From assembly GCA_030447445.1 (NCBI GenBank), contig JAUJOW010000001.1, positions 453,734-517,733 of the forward strand: a DNA stretch of 64,000 bases, in the 5' to 3' direction. The position numbers and the translations under genes are program-made. The notes below the pieces were generated by a model. The model was not told the DNA's origin. It worked only from the letters and a program-made list of their open reading frames with translations, and made no database searches. This document shows positions 31,874 through 39,592 of this stretch, piece by piece (the first letter of the stretch is position 1; every line of letters begins with the position of its first letter). This DNA is from Acidimicrobiales bacterium. GTDB lineage: Bacteria; Actinomycetota; Acidimicrobiia; Acidimicrobiales; Iamiaceae.

Positions 31874-33141
31874 GTGATCCGGGCCGATGTCGTGGTGGTG
31901 GGGGGCGGGCCGGCCGGAGCAGCGGCGGCCATCACCCTGGCCAGAGCCGGACGGTCGGTGACCGTGATCGACCGCGCCCGCTTCCCGCGCGACAAGGCCT
32001 GCGGCGACGGGCTCACCACGGGTGCGCTCCGCCTGTTCGAGGACCTCGGGCTCGATCCTGCGGCGGTCCCGTCCTGGCAACCGGTGGACGACGTGGTGGT
32101 GCGCTCGCCATCGGGCCGGGAGACCACCTTCCCCCTCCCGCAGGGCCGAGGCACCTTCGCCGCCGTCTCCCGGCGCTTCGATCTCGATGCCGCCGCGCTC
32201 GACCTGGCCCGCACCGCCGGTGCCGACGTCTGGGAGGGGTGCGCGCTCACGGGCGTGGAGCAGCGCGCCGATCGGGTCGTCGTCTCCACCGAGCGACAGG
32301 CGGCCGTCCACGCCCGCTACGCCGTCGGCGCCGACGGGATGTGGTCTCCCCTCCGCAAGGCGCTCGGCGTGGCCGTGCCCGGGTACCGGGGCGAGTGGCA
32401 CGCCTTCCGCCAGTACTTCCGGGGGGTGGGCCAGCGGGCGTCGCGGGAGCTGTTCGTCTGGTTCGAACCCGATCTGCTGCCGGGCTACGCATGGTCGTTC
32501 CCCCTGCCCGACGGGCGAGCCAACGTGGGCTTCGGCATCCAGCGCGGGGGGCGGTACTCGGTGCGGGACATGGCCGGGGTCTGGCCCGACCTGCTGTCCC
32601 GGCCCCACGTGCGGGCCGTCCTGGGCGCCGATGCCGAGCCGGAGTCGCCGCACCGGGCGTGGCCCATCCCCGCCCGGGTCGACGGCATGGAGCTCTCCGC
32701 GGCCGGCGGGCGGGCCCTGTTCGTCGGCGACGCCGCCGCTGCCACCGACCCGATGACCGGCGAAGGCATAGGCCAGGCGCTGCGCACCGGCATCCTGGCC
32801 GCCGAGGCGATCGACGCCGCCGGCCCGTACGACCCGGCCGCCGCCGCCCGGCGCTTCGACGCTGCCGTCCGCCAGCACCTGGTGGCCGACCACCGGATGT
32901 CGGTGCTGCTGATACGGGCGGTGCGCCACCGCAAGGGCGTGCGGGCGGCCCTGCGGGTGGCGGGGGCGACGCCGTGGACCCGCCGGAACTTCGCCCGCTG
33001 GTTGTTCGAGGACTACCCCGCGCCGTGCTGGCCACCCCCTCGCGGTGGCAGCGGGGCGCCCTGTCCGGTCCCGGCGCCTTCCGAGACTTGACCGAGCGGT
33101 CAAGGCGCCCGTCTACGATGCCGCCATGCGCACCCGACTGA
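31874..33141 (+). CDS. Geranylgeranyl-reductase family FAD-dependent oxidoreductase, 3' end frameshifted as read
   Basis: A flavoprotein of the GGR/digeranylgeranylglycerophospholipid-reductase type. The FAD Rossmann motif is VVVVGGGPAGAAAAITLARA, with a DKACGDGL motif. The active-site strand is YAWSFPLPDGRANVGFGI, and GRALFVGDAAAATDPMTGEGI is the second FAD motif. As read the frame ends at 33091 with a proline-rich tail. Adding one C to the run at 33016-33019 gives DYPRAVLATPSRWQRG and a 422-residue protein ending at 33141, overlapping the next gene by 16 bases. It may saturate isoprenoid chains such as menaquinone or carotenoid tails. Confidence 0.82.
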
Positions 33142-34089
33142 CCGAGATCCTCGACGTCGAGCACCCGGTGATGCTGGCCGGCATGGGCGGGGTGTCCTAC
33201 CACCGCCTGGTGGCAGCGGTGTCCGAGGCGGGCGGGTTCGGGTGCATGGGGGCCTCGACGATGCGTTTCGACGAGATGGTCGACGAGATCGCCAAGGTGC
33301 GCGAGCTCACGGACAAGCCCTTCGGCGTCGACCTGCTCACCGCCGCCCCTCAGGACCTCGACGCCAAGGTCAACGCCATCATCGACGGCGGCGCCACCGT
33401 CTTCGTCGCCGGGCTGGGGGTGCCCGCGACGTCGTCGAGCTCTGCCACCGCCGCAATGTGCTGGTGGTCAACATGTGCGGCAAGGTCCGTCACGCCGTGG
33501 CCGCGGTGGAGGCCGGGTGCGACATCGTCGTCGCCCAGGGCACCGAGGCCGGTGGCCACACCGGCCAGGTGGCCACCATGGCCCTCGTGCCCCAGGTGGT
33601 CGACGCCGTCGGCCATCAGGTGCCGGTGGTGGCCGCCGGTGGCCTCTTCGACGGACGGGGCCTGGCCGCCGCGCTCACCCTCGGCGCCGACGGCGTGTGG
33701 GTCGGCACCCGCTTCATCGCCACCCCCGAGGCCCGCAGCGTCAGCGGCTACAAGGACGCCCTCCTCACGCTGGGCGAGGACGGCACCGTCGTCACCCGGG
33801 CCTACACGGGCAAGACCTGCCGGGTCGTCGGGAACGCCTACACCCGGGCCTTCGAGGAGGCCGGCGGCCGGCCTGAGCCGTTCCCCATGCAGGTGGTGCG
33901 CTCCATGGAGGACGGAGCCAACCACCTGGGTGGCGACGAGGCCACCCCGGCGTGGACCCCGCCCGGGAGTTCTTCCCGGCCGGCCAGGGGGCCGGCGGCA
34001 TCGACAGGTTGGTGCCGGCCGGCGAGCTGGTGGCCCGCTTCGTGGCCGAGGCCGAGGCCGCGCTCGGCCGGGCCACCGCCCCCGCCTGA
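33126..34089 (+). CDS. Nitronate monooxygenase family (2-nitropropane dioxygenase), two frameshifts as read
   Basis: An FMN-dependent TIM-barrel enzyme oxidising alkyl nitronates. The start MRTRLTEILDVEHPVMLAGM, VAQGTEAGGHTGQVATMALV and ADGVWVGTRFIATPE are family hallmarks. Frame one runs to VFVAGLGVP. Adding one C at 33423-33425 continues into RDVVELCHRRNVLVVNMCG. Adding one C at 33945-33948 continues GVDPAREFFPAGQGAGGIDR. The restored protein is 321 residues and stops at 34089, the normal length for this family. Both sites are short C runs, so the breaks are probably consensus errors. Confidence 0.83.
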
Positions 34090-34102
34090 GCCGCCAGGCA
34101 GC

Positions 34103-34215
34103 GTGGCCCCCCAGCCCCGGACACCGAAGGGCCCGACCCCCACAACCGCCACCGAGGTGACCTGGGGGCTCCCACCCCCGGAAACCGAGGGGCCCGACCC
34201 GCACAACCGCCACCG
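34103..34215. repeat. Tandem duplicated hairpin-like unit, about 60-bp period
   Basis: Two copies (about 34111-34154 and 34171-34215) share CCCCGGAxACCGA(A/G)GGG and GCCCGACCC(C/G)CACAACCGCC. The inner part, CCCCCGG-AAA-CCGAGGGG, resembles a decayed version of the 35-nt hairpin at 15288 and 25572. They fill the gap between the nitronate monooxygenase and transporter genes. Confidence 0.55.
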
Positions 34216-34225
34216 CAGAAGGAAG

Positions 34226-34968
34226 ATGCGTCCGACGACGGCACCGGGAACACCGACGCCCGCTGACCCACCGGCCGGGCCGGGCCTGCCCGCCATCCCC
34301 GCATCGGCCTCATCGCGGTGGCCGCCTACGCCGGCATCCAGGTCATCTCCCAGGTCACGAGCCTCAAGATCGGCGTGGTGGGCGGCCGGGCCGTGGACAT
34401 GGGCACCTTCGTGTACCCGGTCACGTTCACCTTGCGCGACGTGGTGCACAAGGCCCTCGGGCGGACCCCGGCCCGCACCCTCATCGTCACCAGCGCCGGG
34501 GTCAACCTGTTCGTTGCCGGCTACCTCGTCTTCACCGACCGGGTGGAGAGCGATCCGAGCTGGGGCCTCGGTGAGGAGTGGCACCGCATCCTCGGCCCCA
34601 TCGGGCGGATCGTGGCGGCGTCGATCGTGGCCATGGTGGTGAGCGAGCTCTTGGACACCGAGGTGTACCACTGGTTCGTCCACCGGGTCACCACCCGCTT
34701 CCAGTGGCTCCGGGTCCTGGTCAGCAACGCCGTGAGCGTCCCGGTGGACAACGTCATCTTCGCGGTCGGGGCGTTCGGGGCCCTGCCGCTCCTGACCGAC
34801 GACCCCGGCACGTTGCCGTGGGCCACGGTGTGGAGCATCTTCTGGGTCAACCTGGTGGTCAAGGGCGCGGTCAGCCTGGCCTCATTGCCGTTCATCTACG
34901 TCACCCCGGACCGGGACTGGGCCGACGACCCGAGCCCCCGAGCCAAGTTCAGGCGCTCCACTCCTTGA
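34226..34968 (+). CDS. VUT-family (YhhQ/queuosine-precursor type) membrane transporter, one frameshift as read
   Basis: The open frame from GTG 34318 (VAAYAGIQVISQVTSLKIG) lacks a good ribosome site. ATG 34226 has GAAGGAAG just upstream, and adding one C to the run at 34297-34300 joins MRPTTAPGTPTPADPPAGP to PRIGLIAVAAYAGIQ, giving 247 residues. About six hydrophobic helices are visible. VUT signatures include the N-terminal VTSLKI region, TFTLRDVVHKALGRTPAR and VYHWFVHRVTTRFQWLR. The VUT family includes uptake systems for 7-deazaguanine queuosine precursors; that substrate is inferred. It overlaps the next gene's 3' end tail to tail. Confidence 0.8.
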
Positions 34969-35992
34969 CCGTGGCGATGACGTCGCGCACGGTGTGGTCA
35001 CCGGTGGGGATGGGGATCACGTTCAGGTGGGTGACGCCGGCTTCGGCGTACGCGGCCACACGATCCCGGACGTACCCCTCCGGTCCGCACAGCGTGGTGG
35101 CCTCGAGCAGGGCGTCGGGGACCTTGGCCGCCGCCTCCTGCTTGTGGCCGTCGAGGTAGAGGTCCTGGATCTCGGCCGCCTCCTGCTCGAAGCCGTACCG
35201 CTGCACGAGGTCGTTGTAGAAGTTCTTGCCCTTGGCACCCATGCCACCGACGTACAGGGCGACCATGGGCCGGGCCAGGTCCCGCAGGGAGGCGGCGTCG
35301 TCGCCGATGGCCACCATGCCGCCCGCCGACACCATCAGCTCCCCGAGGTCGGGCGCCCGCCGCGCTCGGCCGGCGGCGAGGTCGGCACCCCACACGTCGC
35401 CGGCTCTCTCGGGCAGGTAGAAGAGCGGCATCCACCCGTCGGCCACCTCGGCGGTCATGGCCACGTTCTTCGGTCCGAGCGATGCCACCCAGATGGGGAT
35501 GCGGGGACGGACCGGCCGGGAGATGATCTTGAGCGGCTTGCCCAACCCCGTGCCCCGGCCCTCGGGCAACGGCAAGGCGTAGCTGACCCCGTCGTGGGTC
35601 AGTCGCTCCTCCCGAGCCCACACCGTGCGACAGATCTCGATGATCTCCCGGGTACGGCCGAGGGGCCGGTCGTAGGGGACACCGTGCCAGCCCTCGATCA
35701 CCTGCGGACCGGAGGCTCCGAGACCCAGATGGCAGCGCCCGTCGGACAAGGCGTCGACGCCGGCTGCGGTCATGGCCAGTAGCGTCGGCGTGCGGGTGTA
35801 GATGGGAAGGATGCCCGAGGCGATCTGGACCCGCTCCGTGCAGGCGGCCAGGTAACCCATGAGGCTGACGCCGTCGAAGCCGTAGGCCTCGGCCACCCAG
35901 ACCAGGTCGAGCCCGGCCCGCTCCAGCTCGGCCACCTGCTGGGCGGACTCCTTGAAGCCCCCGGCGTAACTGAGCTGCATGCTGATCTGCAT
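34949..35992 (-). CDS. LLM-class F420-dependent oxidoreductase
   Basis: A 347-residue luciferase-like TIM-barrel protein. ISMQLSYAGGFKESAQQVAE, AGLDLVWVAEAYGFDGVSLM, GILPIYTRTPTLLAMTAAGV and LSDGRCHLGLGASGPQVIEG are characteristic of actinobacterial F420-type members. The C-terminal AYAEAGVTHLNVIPIPTGD closes the barrel. F420 rather than FMN is inferred. Its 3' end overlaps the transporter gene by 20 bases in convergent orientation. Confidence 0.87.
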   Translation of the reverse strand: MQISMQLSYAGGFKESAQQVAELERAGLDLVWVAEAYGFDGVSLMGYLAACTERVQIASGILPIYTRTPTLLAMTAAGVDALSDGRCHLGLGASGPQVIEGWHGVPYDRPLGRTREIIEICRTVWAREERLTHDGVSYALPLPEGRGTGLGKPLKIISRPVRPRIPIWVASLGPKNVAMTAEVADGWMPLFYLPERAGDVWGADLAAGRARRAPDLGELMVSAGGMVAIGDDAASLRDLARPMVALYVGGMGAKGKNFYNDLVQRYGFEQEAAEIQDLYLDGHKQEAAAKVPDALLEATTLCGPEGYVRDRVAAYAEAGVTHLNVIPIPTGDHTVRDVIATVKEWSA

Positions 35993-36010
35993 GGCCTCGC
36001 CTCCCCTGTC

Positions 36011-36388
36011 CTACGCGCCGAGCCGGGCCCGGGCAGCCTTCGACCGCTCGATGAGCTTGGCCGGCACCACGACACCGTTGACGGCGACGCCGCCACCATC
36101 GTCCCCGTCACCAGCGCCGTCGTCGGCCGCCGACTCGCCGGGCCGGCCGGCGCTCTCCTCGTCACCGCCCTCACCTCGCCGCTCCCACTCGGCCGGAGTG
36201 GCCAGCTTTGACCGGTTGACCGACCCGACAGCCACGCCGTTGTCGAACCGAACCCAGTAGCGGACCCAGGACAGCCCGTTGACCAGCGCCACCCTGCCCT
36301 TCGTGCCCGCCGGCACCCGGGGCAGGTCGACGGCGGCCACGACCTCGGCACCCTTGTCGAGCACGTCGCTGGGGTCGGCTCGGGCCAT
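36011..36388 (-). CDS. Unknown protein with small SH3-like beta domain
   Basis: A 125-residue protein, family not recognised. Residues about 10-65 look like a small beta-barrel of the KOW/SH3 type (VPAGTKGRVALVNGLSWVRY, then VRFDNGVAVGSVNRSKL). A disordered Gly/Asp-rich linker follows, then a short conserved-looking end, VVVPAKLIERSKAARARLGA. The last segment resembles a C-terminal docking peptide. It lies 18 bases upstream of the F420 enzyme on the same strand and could share its transcript. Confidence 0.6.
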   Translation of the reverse strand: MARADPSDVLDKGAEVVAAVDLPRVPAGTKGRVALVNGLSWVRYWVRFDNGVAVGSVNRSKLATPAEWERRGEGGDEESAGRPGESAADDGAGDGDDGGGVAVNGVVVPAKLIERSKAARARLGA

Positions 36389-36440
36389 GGCGCCAGAAGC
36401 TACCGGCTGCTCGAGCCACTCGGTCGTGCACGTGAGCAGT

Positions 36441-36455
36441 GACCGCGAAGCGGTC
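36441..36455. other. Short hairpin in the divergent gap
   Basis: A perfect 6-bp stem GACCGC/GCGGTC with a GAA loop. It sits between the divergent unknown gene (start 36388) and marR (start 36552). Role unknown. Confidence 0.35.
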
Positions 36456-36513
36456 GCAGCTAGGGCGGCGGGTGGGGTCGGTGGACGTCTGTGACCGATG
36501 ACCGGCCACCTAC

Positions 36514-36539
36514 TTCACCAAGCTAATTAGCTCGGTGAA
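36514..36539. promoter_or_regulatory. 26-bp palindromic operator upstream of the MarR regulator
   Basis: Arms TTCACC and GGTGAA flank the central palindrome AGCTAATTAGCT. The whole is symmetric except one position on each side. It is strikingly AT-rich for this genome and lies 13 bases before the marR ATG, overlapping the expected promoter (AATAATAG follows). Size, symmetry and place fit an autoregulatory MarR operator that also controls the co-transcribed MFS exporter. Confidence 0.72.
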
Positions 36540-36551
36540 ATAATAGGTCAC

Positions 36552-37004
36552 ATGACAGCCAAGGCGAGGGCAACCTCCTCCGAGCACGACCCCACCGTCG
36601 TGGCCGAGCGTCTCCGGCTGGTCACGACCCGGTTGGCCAGACTGCTCCGTCAGCAGGCCGGGGGCGACCTCACCCCGACGATGATGTCGACCCTCTCGGC
36701 CGTGCACCGCGAGGGACCACTGACCCTCGGTGAGCTGGCCGGCCACGAGCAGGTGGCGCCGCCCACCATCACCAAGACGGTGGGCCGGCTGGACCAGCTC
36801 GGGCTGGTGGAGCGCTCCGTCGACCCCGACGACCGGCGCATCTGCCGGGTCGAGCTGAGCCAGGAGGGCCGCCGGTTCGTCGAACGCACCCGCAACCGCC
36901 GCCGGGCCTGGCTCTCCACCCGCCTGGCCGGCCTCGACGCTGACGAGGTGGCCACGCTCGCCGCCGCCCTCCCCGTCCTCGAACGCCTCACCACCGCGCC
37001 CTGA
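36552..37004 (+). CDS. MarR family transcriptional regulator
   Basis: A 150-residue winged-helix regulator. LRLVTTRLARLLRQQAGGDL is the N-terminal dimer helix. LGELAGHEQVAPPTITKTVG is the recognition helix-turn-helix. The wing motif is GLVERSVDPDDRRICRVELS, followed by the C-terminal dimer helix. Its stop overlaps the exporter start (TGATG). It probably represses its own operon through the palindrome at 36514-36539 and is released by a compound exported by the MFS protein. The ligand is unknown. Confidence 0.92.
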   Translation: MTAKARATSSEHDPTVVAERLRLVTTRLARLLRQQAGGDLTPTMMSTLSAVHREGPLTLGELAGHEQVAPPTITKTVGRLDQLGLVERSVDPDDRRICRVELSQEGRRFVERTRNRRRAWLSTRLAGLDADEVATLAAALPVLERLTTAP

Positions 37005-38341
37005 TGCGAGGCGCGGACACCGCCGCCGGCGCGACGATCCCCCACGGCGGGATGTTCCGCAGCTTGCGGATCCGCAACTTCCGGCTGTTCTTCCTCGGCC
37101 AGTCGGTCTCCCAGGCCGGCACCTGGGTGCAGATGGTCGCCCAGACGCTCCTCGTGCTGAAGCTGACGAGGAGCGGCGTGGCCCTCGGCCTCGTCACCGC
37201 CTGCCAGTTCCTACCCGTCCTGCTCTTCGGTCCGTGGGCCGGCCTGATCGCCGACCGGGTGGACAAGCGGCGGCTCATGCTGGGCACGCAGACGGCGATG
37301 ATGGTGCTGGCGTTCACCCTGGGCCTGCTCACCATCACCGGGCACGTCGGCGTGGCCCAGGTGTACCTCCTGGCCGGCCTCACAGGGGTGGCCAACGCCT
37401 TCGACAACCCCGCCCGCCGCTCCTTGGTCACCCAGATGGTGCCGACCGACCACGTGGCCAACGCCGTCAGCTTGACCAGCGCGCTCATGACCGGTTCCCG
37501 CATCGCCGGCCCTGCCATGGCCGGAGTGCTCATCGCCACCGTCGGCCACGGCTGGTGCTTCCTGCTGAACGGCACCACCTTCATCGCCGTGCTCGTCGGC
37601 CTGGTCCGCATGGACAACAGCGGGCTGCGGCTGTCGCCGCCACTGCCGCGGGGCAAGGGCCAGGTCCGGGAAGGGTTGCGGTACGTCCTGGCCCGGCCCG
37701 AGCTGCGCACCCCGCTGGTGATGGTGGCCGTGGTCGGCACCCTCGCCTTCAACTTCGCCGTGCTCGTCCCGCTGCTCGCCACCCGGACCCTCGGCGGCGA
37801 CGCCGGCACCTACACGCTCCTGTCGTCGCTCATGAGCGTGGGGTCGCTCTGCGGGTCGCTGTTCGTCGCTCGGCGGACATCGATCGACCTGGGCCTGATC
37901 GTGGCCGCCTGTGCCGCCTTCGGCGGGGCCACGGCGGCCCTGTCCATCTCGCCGAACTTGGCCGTCGCCCTGGTCACCATCGTCGCCGTCGGGGCCACCG
38001 GACTGGCCTTCATGAGCTCGTGCATGACCGTCATCCAGCTCCGCTCCGAGGCCGTGATGCTCGGCCGGGTCAACGCCCTCTACACCATGGTCTTCCTCGG
38101 CAGCACGCCCATCGGCGGGCCCATCGCCGGCTGGGTGGCCGAGCACATCGGCATCCGGGCCGGTCTCGGCATGGGCGCCGCCGCCACGCTGGCGGCGGCG
38201 GCGTGGGGTTGGCACCTGCTGCGGAGTGGCGACCCACGGGCCGTCGAGAGGGCCGTCGAGAGGGCCGTCGAGAGGCCGTCGAGAGGGCCGTCGAGAGGGA
38301 CGGCGGACGGCGAGCCGGTCCCGGTCGCCCTCGCCGATTGA
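37004..38341 (+). CDS. MFS exporter, enterobactin-exporter/tetracycline-type
   Basis: A 445-residue major-facilitator protein with about 12 hydrophobic helices. FRSLRIRNFRLFFLGQSVS is the typical start of the MFS_3/EntS-like group. It is followed by GTWVQMVAQTLLVLKLTRSG and the loop motif LIADRVDKRRLML (GxxxDRxxRR type). The C-terminus carries an unusual repetitive ERAVERAVER then PSRGPSRG tail encoded by a 12-bp DNA repeat. It is translationally coupled to marR, so it is the likely drug or metabolite efflux pump of that operon. Confidence 0.9.
   Translation: MRGADTAAGATIPHGGMFRSLRIRNFRLFFLGQSVSQAGTWVQMVAQTLLVLKLTRSGVALGLVTACQFLPVLLFGPWAGLIADRVDKRRLMLGTQTAMMVLAFTLGLLTITGHVGVAQVYLLAGLTGVANAFDNPARRSLVTQMVPTDHVANAVSLTSALMTGSRIAGPAMAGVLIATVGHGWCFLLNGTTFIAVLVGLVRMDNSGLRLSPPLPRGKGQVREGLRYVLARPELRTPLVMVAVVGTLAFNFAVLVPLLATRTLGGDAGTYTLLSSLMSVGSLCGSLFVARRTSIDLGLIVAACAAFGGATAALSISPNLAVALVTIVAVGATGLAFMSSCMTVIQLRSEAVMLGRVNALYTMVFLGSTPIGGPIAGWVAEHIGIRAGLGMGAAATLAAAAWGWHLLRSGDPRAVERAVERAVERPSRGPSRGTADGEPVPVALAD
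38238..38299. repeat. 12-bp microsatellite at the 3' end of the exporter gene
   Basis: Five units of GGGCCGTCGAGA, the fourth lacking one G (11 bp). The frame therefore switches from ERAVER to PSRG repeats inside the array. Unit gain or loss keeps the frame, but the 11-bp unit does not. Confidence 0.85.
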
Positions 38342-38365
38342 GGGCCTTCGCTACGCTCGCCGCCC

Positions 38366-38640
38366 ATGAGCTACCAGTCGAAGCCCTCCAACAACCTGGT
38401 GTTGGCCATCCTCTCCACGCTCTCTGCTGCCTGCCGTTCGGCGTGGTCTCGATCGTCTTCGCCAGCCAGGTCGACGGCAAGTGGAACAGCGGCGACTACG
38501 CCGGTGCCCAGGAGGCGGCCGACAAGGCGAAGCGTTGGGCCATCATCTCGGCCGTCGTGGGCATCGTGGCCCTTATCCTCTACCTGGTGATCGTCTTCCT
38601 CATCATCGGGGCCAGCGACAACAACAACAACGACTTCTAA
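38366..38640 (+). CDS. CD225/dispanin-like small membrane protein, one frameshift as read
   Basis: As read, MSYQSKPSNNLVLAILSTL shifts out of frame. Restoring one T near 38423 gives a CCLPFGVVSIVFASQVDGKW continuation, then GDYAGAQEAADKAKRWAII and a second helix, ending with a SDNNNNDF tail (91 residues). NNLV-AIL, CCLP and the AGA-A--KAK loop are the dispanin/CD225 signature. Two membrane helices with an intervening loop are expected. Function in bacteria is unknown. It lies 24 bases after the MFS exporter and may belong to the same transcript. Confidence 0.78.
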
Positions 38641-38701
38641 GAGGCCGAGCCGATAGGCGAGGCCTCCATCAAGCACGGGGCGTGTTTGCGGCGAAGCCGC
38701 A
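38641..38701. terminator. Two hairpins after the dispanin-like gene
   Basis: GAGGCC (38641-38646) pairs with GGCCTC (38661-38666). A second perfect stem, TGCGGC-GAA-GCCGCA, covers 38687-38701. They lie in the 115-base gap between convergent genes, where termination from both sides would be expected. Confidence 0.45.
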
Positions 38702-38755
38702 CTGCTTTGGGACGCACGACGTGACCTATCCGCGCAACCTCTAAAGGGGCCATCA

Positions 38756-39592
38756 TCAACCCCAGGTCGGTGAGCCGGCGCCGGCTGACCACGAGCGAGT
38801 GAACAGCGAGCCGATCGGTCGCATCACGATCTCCGGCAGTACCGACGCCCGGGTGGAGAGCCGGGTGTCGCGTGGGCGCGGCGTGGGATGCTCCTCGACC
38901 AAGGCCGGCGTGATGCCGGCCGGATCCAGTCCGGCCCAGGCCGCCACCAGCACACCGAGCGTGTAACGGCTGAGGGACTCGGGGCCCACCAAGTGCCACG
39001 TCCCGGCGCGGGAGCGGGGCGACATCCGGGCCAGCGCCCACAGCCCCCGCCCGAGGTCGTCGAGGCGGACCGGGGAGCGCAGCTCGTCGGTGTAGAGGGT
39101 GATGCGCCGGTCGGTGCGGAGGGCGTCGAGCAGCGCCTGGGTGCGGGGGTCGGGGGGATCGGTGGCGCACACGAGCGAGGTGCGCACGAGCGCGGCGCCG
39201 GGGAAGCGCTCGGCCAGGTCGGCCTCGACGGCGGCCTTGGCCGCCCCGTAGGGGGTCACGGGCGCCGGGCGGTCGTGCTCGCCGTGGGGGCCGTCGGTGG
39301 CACCGAACACCACGTCGGTCGACACGTGCACCAACCCGGCCCCCATCGCCAGGCAGGCGTCGACGACGTTGGCCGACGCCCCCACGACGTCGCGCTCGAG
39401 GTCGGCCGTGCCGTAGGCGGTGTGGACCACGGTGTCGGGCCGTACCCGCTCGATCAGGGCACGTACGGCAGCGGGGTCGGCCAGGTCGGTGTCGGCCCGC
39501 GTGGTGGCGACGGCGTCGACCGCTCCCGGGGGGTGGGCGAAGAGCCAGGAGCCGACCAGCCCAGCGGCGCCCGTGACGAGGACCCGCGTCAC
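38756..39592 (-). CDS. RmlD-like NAD(P)-dependent sugar-nucleotide reductase / epimerase
   Basis: A 278-residue extended SDR. The Rossmann motif is VLVTGAAGLVGSWLF, followed by PDTVVHTAYG, VHVSTDVVFGATDGPHGE and the Tyr-x3-Lys in TPYGAAKAAVEADL, then VRTSLVCATDP. It resembles dTDP-4-dehydrorhamnose reductase, but no rml or glycosyltransferase genes are adjacent. The GTG start overlaps the acyl-CoA dehydrogenase stop (GTGA), so it is co-translated with an enzyme of another pathway. Confidence 0.75.
   Translation of the reverse strand: MTRVLVTGAAGLVGSWLFAHPPGAVDAVATTRADTDLADPAAVRALIERVRPDTVVHTAYGTADLERDVVGASANVVDACLAMGAGLVHVSTDVVFGATDGPHGEHDRPAPVTPYGAAKAAVEADLAERFPGAALVRTSLVCATDPPDPRTQALLDALRTDRRITLYTDELRSPVRLDDLGRGLWALARMSPRSRAGTWHLVGPESLSRYTLGVLVAAWAGLDPAGITPALVEEHPTPRPRDTRLSTRASVLPEIVMRPIGSLFTRSWSAGAGSPTWG

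Noticed and set aside
34103-34215. tRNA or small RNA gene
   Set aside because: No cloverleaf arms or CCA end; the sequence is a tandem repeat of hairpin remnants.
38238-38299. CRISPR or minisatellite locus
   Set aside because: It is a short 12-bp coding repeat with no spacers.
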